From assembly GCA_052389435.1 (NCBI GenBank), contig JBQTIB010000042.1, positions 1 through 9,763 on the forward strand: a DNA stretch of 9,763 nucleotides, read 5' to 3'. The position numbers and the translations under genes are program-made. The notes below the pieces were generated by a model that saw nothing but the letters and a program-made list of their open reading frames with translations, was not told the DNA's origin and did no database searches. Position 1 is the first letter of the stretch, and every line of letters begins with the position of its first letter. The stretch comes from JBQTKD01 sp052389435. Its GTDB lineage: Bacteria; Actinomycetota; Actinomycetes; Sporichthyales; Sporichthyaceae. Below are positions 5,918 through 9,763 of this stretch, one piece after another.

Positions 5918-6487
5918 TCAGCCGCTCTGAACGGCGCCTTCGGAGCCGATCGGCACGCACGGCAGGTCGACCCACGGCGGGGCCACGGGCTCGGGGCTGA
6001 GGCCGGCCCAGCGCTCGCCGAGCACGTAGTCGACGACGCCGTCGCTGCCGCGCTTCTCGCGGCTCACGCTCATGCCCGCGTTCCAGGCCTGGAGGGCTTC
6101 CTTCTGGGACTCGGCGGCCGCGAGGGGCTCGGAGTTGGTGCCCTGCACGCGGAGCTCGCCGGTGCCGCGGATCTTGCGGCGCTCCGGGTCGTTCCCCGTC
6201 TCGCCGATCTGGAAGCCCCGCTCGCGCAGTTCCTCGGCGACCTCGTTGGCCAGGCCGGTGCGCTGGGTGCTGTTGTAGACGTTGACGAGCGCGCCGGTGG
6301 GCGGCGGAGCGGCGTAGGCCTGCTCGACGCAGCCGGCCGTCGGGTCGGACTCGGCGTTGATGCCGAAGGCCCAGGCACCGGCGCCGATGCTGGCGAGCAC
6401 GGCGACGACCACGGACACGCCGATCGCCCGCTTGCGCGTGTTGACCGGACGGAACCGCGGGACGCTGCTGCCGCCCGGCGGGCGCAT
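5918..6487 (-). CDS. Membrane-anchored LytR_C domain protein
   Basis: The product is 189 residues from the ATG at 6487. GGGGGAG (6506-6500) is 12 nt from this ATG and only 3 nt from an in-frame GTG at 6496, so the start is uncertain; a GTG at 6517 is also possible. The basic RFRPVNTRKR (11-20) precedes one membrane segment (about 21-43), giving an N-in, C-out topology. Residues of about 66-160 match the LytR_C domain (PF13399), seen in VNVYNSTQRTGLANEVAEEL, then RGFQIGETGND. LytR_C domains occur alone or behind the LytR-CpsA-Psr catalytic domain that attaches glycopolymers to peptidoglycan; the catalytic domain is absent here. Cys53 and Cys177 are extracellular and could pair. A role at the cell wall is inferred. 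Confidence 0.85.
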   Translation of the reverse strand: MRPPGGSSVPRFRPVNTRKRAIGVSVVVAVLASIGAGAWAFGINAESDPTAGCVEQAYAAPPPTGALVNVYNSTQRTGLANEVAEELRERGFQIGETGNDPERRKIRGTGELRVQGTNSEPLAAAESQKEALQAWNAGMSVSREKRGSDGVVDYVLGERWAGLSPEPVAPPWVDLPCVPIGSEGAVQSG

Positions 6488-6630
6488 AAGGCTCACTGTC
6501 TCCCCCAGAACTCCCACGGACAGCCGAACGAGACGCCACTCGATCGGCTCTTCAGGCTAGGCGAGAAGCGCTCGGCCGCGCGGGAGGTCGGCGCAATTGT
6601 GATCGAGTCCGACCCAGGGCGTGACCCGCT

Positions 6631-6939
6631 CTAAACGGACTCGGGCTCGCCCAGTTCCAGGATGCGGGCGTGCACGACGGTGCGCTGGCGCAGCGCGGCC
6701 CGCACGGCGCGGTGCAGGCCGTCTTCGAGGTAGAGCTCGCCCTTCCACTCCACCACGTGGGCGAACAGGTCGCCGTAGAAGGTCGAGTCCTCGGCCAGGA
6801 GCGTGGCGAGGTCGAGCTGGCTCTTGGTGGTGATCAGCTGGTCGAGCCGCACGGCGCGCGGCGGCACGACCGACCAGGAGCGCTGCGAGGTGTTGTGCTC
6901 GGGATAGGGGCGATCCTCCCCCACGCGCTTGAAAATCAC
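6631..6939 (-). CDS. Small ParB/sulfiredoxin-like protein (often annotated VapB-family antitoxin)
   Basis: This 102-residue actinobacterial protein resembles one that I recall being auto-annotated as a VapB-family antitoxin. By eye its middle looks like the ParB/Srx fold: VRLDQL (30-35), strand HVVEWKGELYL (61-71), the EDGLHR motif (72-77) matching the ParB-type D-G-x-H-R box, a helix to about 85, then strand VVHARIL (88-94). The fold call is an inference. No toxin-like PIN gene is next to it, so an antitoxin role is doubtful. The start is GTG at 6939, 9 nt after the marR stop. There is no clear Shine-Dalgarno sequence, but TAGGCT, which contains the marR stop codon, ends 6 nt before GTG, so a leaderless transcript or coupling to marR is possible. 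Confidence 0.85.
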   Translation of the reverse strand: MIFKRVGEDRPYPEHNTSQRSWSVVPPRAVRLDQLITTKSQLDLATLLAEDSTFYGDLFAHVVEWKGELYLEDGLHRAVRAALRQRTVVHARILELGEPESV

Positions 6940-6948
6940 GTCGCGAGC

Positions 6949-7476
6949 CTAGCCGGGAAGCCCGAGGCCGGCTCGGGGAGTCGCCAACTCCGCGGGCTCG
7001 GAGCAGTCGGGAGTCGGCGGGTCGCCGATGCGGACGAGCGTCGACTCGGCGATCCGCGTCAGCGTCTCGAGGTCCGCGGGCGTCAGCCCGTCGAGGAACA
7101 GGCGCCGCACCGCGGCCACGTGCGGCGGCGCGGCGGCCTCGATCGCCCGACGACCCGACTCGGTGACCGCGACGAACTGCCCGCGGCCGTCGCTGACGCA
7201 CTCGTCCCGTTCGATCAGGCCGCGCTTGGCCATGCGCGTGAGCTGGTGGGAGAGCCGGCTCTTCTCCCACTGCAGGGACCTGGCGAGCTCGTAGGCGCGC
7301 ACCCGTCCCCCGCACACGTCGGTCAGCGAGACGAGCACGGCGAACTCGGCCATCGACAGCTCGGAGTTGGCGGCCATCTGCCGCGCGAGCTCGGCGTTGA
7401 GCTGGGTCCACATGGCGATGAGCCCGCGCCAGGCCCGCTGCTCCTGCTCGTCGAGCCAGCGGGGTTCGTCGGTCAT
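6949..7476 (-). CDS. MarR-family transcriptional regulator
   Basis: The product is 175 residues and a probable dimeric winged-helix repressor. A dimer helix (about 12-36) leads to the winged helix-turn-helix: SMAEFAVLVSLTD (41-53), the helix around RVRAYELARSLQW (58-70), recognition helix EKSRLSHQLTRM (71-82) and a wing ERDECVSDGRGQFVAVT (89-105) with the Asp-x-Arg of the family. Helices at 107-150 close the dimer domain, and a Pro-rich tail of about 20 residues follows. Cys55, Cys93 and Cys158 are present, but no redox mechanism can be claimed. It is divergent from yceI across 89 bp with repeated operator-like sites, so it very likely represses yceI and itself. No ribosome site is seen; a -10-like TACCGA (7500-7495) would give a leader of only about 12 nt. 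Confidence 0.93.
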   Translation of the reverse strand: MTDEPRWLDEQEQRAWRGLIAMWTQLNAELARQMAANSELSMAEFAVLVSLTDVCGGRVRAYELARSLQWEKSRLSHQLTRMAKRGLIERDECVSDGRGQFVAVTESGRRAIEAAAPPHVAAVRRLFLDGLTPADLETLTRIAESTLVRIGDPPTPDCSEPAELATPRAGLGLPG

Positions 7477-7487
7477 GGGAATCAGTC

Positions 7488-7543
7488 TGCCACATCGGTA
7501 GTTGACACATCATCCAACGCCACCTATGGTTGACACATCAACC
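7488..7543. promoter_or_regulatory. MarR operator array between marR and yceI
   Basis: The 12-mer GTTGACACATCA occurs twice, at 7501-7512 and 7529-7540, 28 bp apart. The second copy is the core of a perfect inverted repeat, GGTTGA-CACA-TCAACC (7528-7543). A third, weaker copy, TGCCACATCG (7488-7497), lies over the putative marR start region. The copies cover the yceI -35 box, the yceI start point and the marR side, which is the expected arrangement for a MarR protein controlling both genes. Confidence 0.65.
7502..7530 (+). promoter_or_regulatory. Near-consensus promoter of yceI
   Basis: TTGACA (7502-7507), a 17-bp spacer and TATGGT (7525-7530) give the best promoter in the window, with a perfect -35. 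The expected start, near 7537, falls inside the second operator repeat. A strong promoter under such sites suggests tight repression that can be relieved. Confidence 0.75.
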
Positions 7544-7565
7544 ACTGCTTCTTCCGGAGGATCCG

Positions 7566-8117
7566 ATGACCGCCACCACCACCCCCGCCCTGACCGGCAC
7601 CTGGACCATCGACGCGTCGCACAGCCGCATCGGCTTCACCGCCCGCCACGCGATGGTCACCAAGGTCCGCGGCTCCTTCGAACAGTTCGCCGGCACCGCA
7701 AACCTCGACGCCGACAATCCCGCCGCCTCCTCCGTCGACCTGACCGTCGAGGTCGCGAGCGTGAACACCGGCAACGACCAGCGCGACGAGCACCTGCGCA
7801 CCAACGACTTCTTCGACGCCGCGACCTTCCCGCAGATCCGCTTCGTCTCCACCGGCGTCGAGCAGACCGGCGGGGAGAACTTCCGCCTCCTCGGCGACCT
7901 GACGATCAAGGGAGTCACCAAGCCCGTCGCCGTCGAGTTCGAGTTCACCGGCCTGGCCGTCGACCCCTGGGGCAACCAGCGCGCCGGGTTCGAAGGCCGG
8001 GCCACCGTCAACCGCAAGGACTGGGGCGTGAACTTCAACGCCGCGCTCGAAGCCGGCGGCGTGCTCGTCTCGGAGAAGATCGGCCTGGAGTTCGACGTCT
8101 CCGCCATCCGCTCCTAG
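7566..8117 (+). CDS. YceI family lipid-binding-fold protein
   Basis: YceI proteins form a lipocalin-like barrel that binds isoprenoid or similar lipids; the physiological ligand here is unknown. I chose ATG 7566 because CGGAGG (7555-7560) lies 5 nt upstream, giving 183 residues, a typical length. Motifs are GTWTIDASHSRIGFTARHAM (11-30), RGSFEQFAG (35-43), DEHLRTNDFFDAATFPQIRF (74-93), LLGDLTIKGVTKPV (108-121) and GFEGRATVNRKDWGVNFN (141-158). There is no signal peptide, so this is the cytoplasmic form rather than the periplasmic form of proteobacteria. It is divergent from marR and likely controlled by it. It ends at a perfect 10-bp hairpin at 8131-8155. Confidence 0.95.
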   Translation: MTATTTPALTGTWTIDASHSRIGFTARHAMVTKVRGSFEQFAGTANLDADNPAASSVDLTVEVASVNTGNDQRDEHLRTNDFFDAATFPQIRFVSTGVEQTGGENFRLLGDLTIKGVTKPVAVEFEFTGLAVDPWGNQRAGFEGRATVNRKDWGVNFNAALEAGGVLVSEKIGLEFDVSAIRS

Positions 8118-8130
8118 TTCCCACGGGCCG

Positions 8131-8155
8131 CGGGTGCGAGATCCCCTCGCACCCG
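8131..8155 (+). terminator. Terminator of yceI
   Basis: CGGGTGCGAG (8131-8140) and CTCGCACCCG (8146-8155) form a perfect 10-bp stem with a 5-nt loop, 13 nt after the yceI stop. No T-run follows. Confidence 0.7.
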
Positions 8156-8160
8156 GCTCG

Positions 8161-8166
8161 TAGGCT
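8161..8166 (+). promoter_or_regulatory. Possible -10 box of the GNAT gene
   Basis: TAGGCT lies just after the yceI terminator and 17 bp before the ATG at 8184. No -35 box is visible, so this is only a candidate. It suggests that the acetyltransferase gene is transcribed separately from yceI. Confidence 0.25.
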
Positions 8167-8183
8167 GGAGGCAGGGAGGGGCC

Positions 8184-8516
8184 ATGCGGGAGACCGAGGA
8201 CGAGGCAGTCGTCGACCACGTCGAGCAGCACCGGTACGAACTGCGCCTCGACGGGCTGCTGCTCGCGCTGCTGGACTACCGCCCCGTTCGAGGACGGCTG
8301 ATCCTGCAGCACGCCGAAACCGCTCCCGGTCGGCACGGTCACGGCCACGCCTCGCGGGTGGTGCGCGCCGCCCTCGACGACATCCGCCGGCGCGGCGGAA
8401 AGATCGAGCCGGTCTGCGGCTTCGTCCGGGCCTTCGTGGCCGAGCACCCCGAGTACGCCGACCTCGTCTTCCGCGCCGAGCCCGATCCCCTGCTCGAGGG
8501 TCAGCAGCGATTCTGA
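8184..8516 (+). CDS. Small GNAT-like N-acetyltransferase (Acetyltransf_CG type)
   Basis: This is a 110-residue single-domain acyl-CoA transferase-like protein of the short YjdJ type (PF14542), soluble and with unknown substrate. The ATG at 8184 follows GGGAGGGG. The order of elements is typical: strands HRYELRLDG (16-24) and LLALLDYRP (26-34), then LILQHAETAP (39-48), the acetyl-CoA loop GRHGHGHASR (49-58, R-x-x-G-x-G/A type), helix VVRAALDDIRRRG (59-71), and the family C-terminal signature PVCGFVRAFVAEHPEYADLV (76-95). The usual Thr-Glu in the TEV-type strand is here Glu-Thr (AETAP). It sits alone between yceI and the glycine-rich gene, and the context does not tell its target. Confidence 0.9.
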   Translation: MRETEDEAVVDHVEQHRYELRLDGLLLALLDYRPVRGRLILQHAETAPGRHGHGHASRVVRAALDDIRRRGGKIEPVCGFVRAFVAEHPEYADLVFRAEPDPLLEGQQRF

Positions 8517-8576
8517 CCCCGCGCCAGATGCGCGATGTCACGCCCGCGACGGCACGGACTGCACCGAAGGTTGCGC

Positions 8577-8596
8577 CACCCGGGTGACCCCGGGGT
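8577..8596. other. Two adjacent palindromes after the GNAT gene
   Basis: CACCCGGGTG (8577-8586) and ACCCCGGGGT (8587-8596) are two perfect 10-bp palindromes lying back to back. They could pair with each other in RNA as an imperfect terminator hairpin, or act as DNA sites. They lie 60-80 nt past the acetyltransferase stop and about 90 bp before the glycine-rich gene. Confidence 0.35.
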
Positions 8597-8683
8597 CGTT
8601 GCCCGTGGCCACGCGCGATCGGGCGGTTACAACGGATCCAAGCCGGCCTCGAGTGGTCGGACGTCGTCCGTTGGGGGCTCTTC

Positions 8684-9763
8684 GTGTTCGCTCGCCGCAA
8701 GCGCCTGGCCGCCGTCTGCGCGCTCAGCGCGTCGGCCCTCCTCGCCGGAGCCGCGGTTTCGACCGCGAGTTCGCAGAACGCCGACGCCCGCACCGACCTG
8801 ATCGGCACCGGACGCCTGGTCGGAAACGGCGCCGACGCCACCGAACCCGGCGGGCACGGCGAGGACGCCGGCGCGCTCGCGGGCAACGGCGGCAACGGCG
8901 CCGCCGGCGCCCCCGGCAAACGCGGCGGCGACGGCGGCCGGGCCGGCCTGCTCTACGGCAACGGTGGCAACGGCGGCAGCGGCGGACTCGGAGCCAAGGG
9001 CGCCGACGGCGTCAACCCGGCCCCCGCCGCCCCCGCCGCGGCCGCCCCCGGAACCACCGCCGTCGCCCCCGCCGCCAGCACGGCCGAGGCCGTCGGCGAC
9101 CCGGGCGGCCCCGGCGCGGCGGGCACCGCCGGGCAGACCGGCGGCGCCGGAGGCAAGGGCCAGGGCGCCAACACCGCGACCAAGACCACCGCCGACGCAG
9201 CCCCCGCGACCACCAACGCCCTCGGCGGCCCGGGCGGGGACGGCGGCACCGGCGCCCCCGGTGCACCGGGCGGCAGAGGCGGCGACGGCGGCCGAGCCAC
9301 CGCGGTCAGCGAAACGACCGGCGCGAACGCACCCGCGACCTCCAACGCCTTCGGCGGCAACGGCGGGCGGGGCGGCACCGGCGGCGCCGGGGCCCCGGGC
9401 GGCACCGGCGGCACCGGCGGCACCGCGCGCGGCGAGGCCGCCAGCGTGGCAGCCGACTCCCCGCACGGCGGAACGGTCGCCACCGGCAACGGCGGCCGCG
9501 GCGGCACCGGCGGCACCGGCACGCCCGGCGCCGACGGCGGCACCGGGGCGGCAGGCGGTGCGGGCGGCCGCGGCGGCGCATTCGGCGACGGCGGCAACGG
9601 CGGCGCAGGCGGCAACGGCGGCGCGGGCGGCCGGGGCGCACCGGGCGGGGACGGCGGGACCGGCGGCAACGGCGGGCGAATCTTCGTCGACGGCGAACAC
9701 GTCGGCGAGAGCCGCGCGGGCGACGGCGGCAACGGCGGCAACAGCGTCGGCGGCAACGGCGGC
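8684..9763 (+). CDS. Secreted glycine-rich PGRS-like / Gly-X-Y repeat protein, 5' part (runs off the end)
   Basis: The frame is open from the GTG at 8684 to the last base, 360 codons, with no stop. GGGGG lies 6 nt before the GTG, and no other in-frame start exists after the upstream stop at 8585. Residues 1 to about 35 are a Sec signal: FARRKR, then the hydrophobic stretch LAAVCALSASALLAGAAV, with possible cuts after Ala28 or Ala35; no lipobox. The remainder is Gly-rich, mostly G-G-X or G-X-Y triplets (GGN, GGT, GGD, GAP), broken by Ala/Thr-rich linkers. Between 9038 and 9553 four units of 43 codons can be aligned without gaps. This resembles mycobacterial PGRS domains but has no PE domain. 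A non-repeat island, RIFVDGEHVGES, appears near 9680. A surface or wall-matrix role is inferred. Confidence 0.85.
   Translation, partial: MFARRKRLAAVCALSASALLAGAAVSTASSQNADARTDLIGTGRLVGNGADATEPGGHGEDAGALAGNGGNGAAGAPGKRGGDGGRAGLLYGNGGNGGSGGLGAKGADGVNPAPAAPAAAAPGTTAVAPAASTAEAVGDPGGPGAAGTAGQTGGAGGKGQGANTATKTTADAAPATTNALGGPGGDGGTGAPGAPGGRGGDGGRATAVSETTGANAPATSNAFGGNGGRGGTGGAGAPGGTGGTGGTARGEAASVAADSPHGGTVATGNGGRGGTGGTGTPGADGGTGAAGGAGGRGGAFGDGGNGGAGGNGGAGGRGAPGGDGGTGGNGGRIFVDGEHVGESRAGDGGNGGNSVGGNGG
9038..9553 (+). repeat. Four tandem 129-bp (43-codon) modules in the glycine-rich gene
   Basis: The units are 9038-9166, 9167-9295, 9296-9424 and 9425-9553. Each has an Ala/Thr/Ser-rich part of about 18 residues and then about 25 residues of Gly triplets. 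Units two and three agree at 26 of 43 residues by my count, sharing APAT, NA and GAPGG at the same places. Unit four shares GNGGRGGTGG with unit three at the same place. The first unit matches mainly in the glycine part. Confidence 0.6.

Noticed and set aside
5731..6000. 89-codon TTG-start frame after bldC
   Set aside because: It runs through two hairpins and into the antisense of the LytR_C gene, is Arg/Pro-rich and lacks a ribosome site.
6631..7476. Toxin-antitoxin module made of marR and the small downstream gene
   Set aside because: Neither protein resembles a toxin. The VapB label rests only on recalled automatic annotation, and there is no PIN-domain gene nearby.
8627..9756. Long minus-strand frames rich in Ala/Gly or in Pro-Pro triplets opposite the glycine-rich gene
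   Set aside because: They are the complements of GGC-rich repeats. The plus frame has a signal peptide, a ribosome site and repeat structure in register.
8880..9763. CRISPR-like repetition
   Set aside because: The repeats are codon-level GGC/GGN triplets within an open frame, with no fixed repeat and unique spacer pattern.

Overview
The window is a stretch of chromosome from a high-GC actinobacterium. The evidence is strong G/C bias at third codon positions, many GTG starts, DUF3073, a BldC that looks very close to the Streptomyces protein, and a leucine/valine dehydrogenase of the Streptomyces Vdh type. From memory, the order purF, purM, DUF3073, vdh, hypothetical gene, bldC matches the Streptomyces neighbourhood, so the left 5.7 kb looks like a conserved core block. 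A PGRS-like glycine-rich protein at the right end, with a Sec signal instead of a PE domain, argues against a typical Mycobacterium. The species cannot be fixed from the sequence.

Layout. 1-773: 3' end of purF (+). 920-1990: purM (+). A hairpin at 1995-2028 separates purM from three minus-strand genes: a small secreted Asp/Arg- and Tyr/Pro-rich protein (2083-2382), a DUF3073 protein (2741-2977) and valine/leucine dehydrogenase (3150-4268). Divergent from vdh are an uncharacterised protein (4400-5227) and bldC (5467-5682). bldC has a likely promoter overlapping the stop of the upstream gene and a leader of about 210 nt with several inverted repeats. A large hairpin with a T-run follows bldC. 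Next come minus-strand genes for a membrane-anchored LytR_C protein (5918-6487), a small ParB/Srx-like protein (6631-6939) and a MarR regulator (6949-7476). yceI (7566-8117, +) is divergent from marR. A small GNAT-like acetyltransferase (8184-8516, +) and the start of a large secreted glycine-rich repeat protein (8684 to beyond the end, +) complete the window.

How the genes may work together. PurF and PurM are two steps of de novo purine synthesis, and Vdh links branched-chain amino acid catabolism to ammonium release. BldC is a developmental MerR-like DNA-binding protein. MarR and YceI form a probable self-contained regulatory pair: the short region between them holds a near-consensus promoter overlapped by two identical 12-bp repeats, one inside a perfect inverted repeat, plus a third degenerate copy.

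I found no clear new defence or mobile system. The less ordinary items are the bldC leader and its 3' structure, the marR/yceI operator array, the ParB-like small protein that may be leaderless, and the 43-residue Gly-X-Y modules of the right-hand secreted protein.
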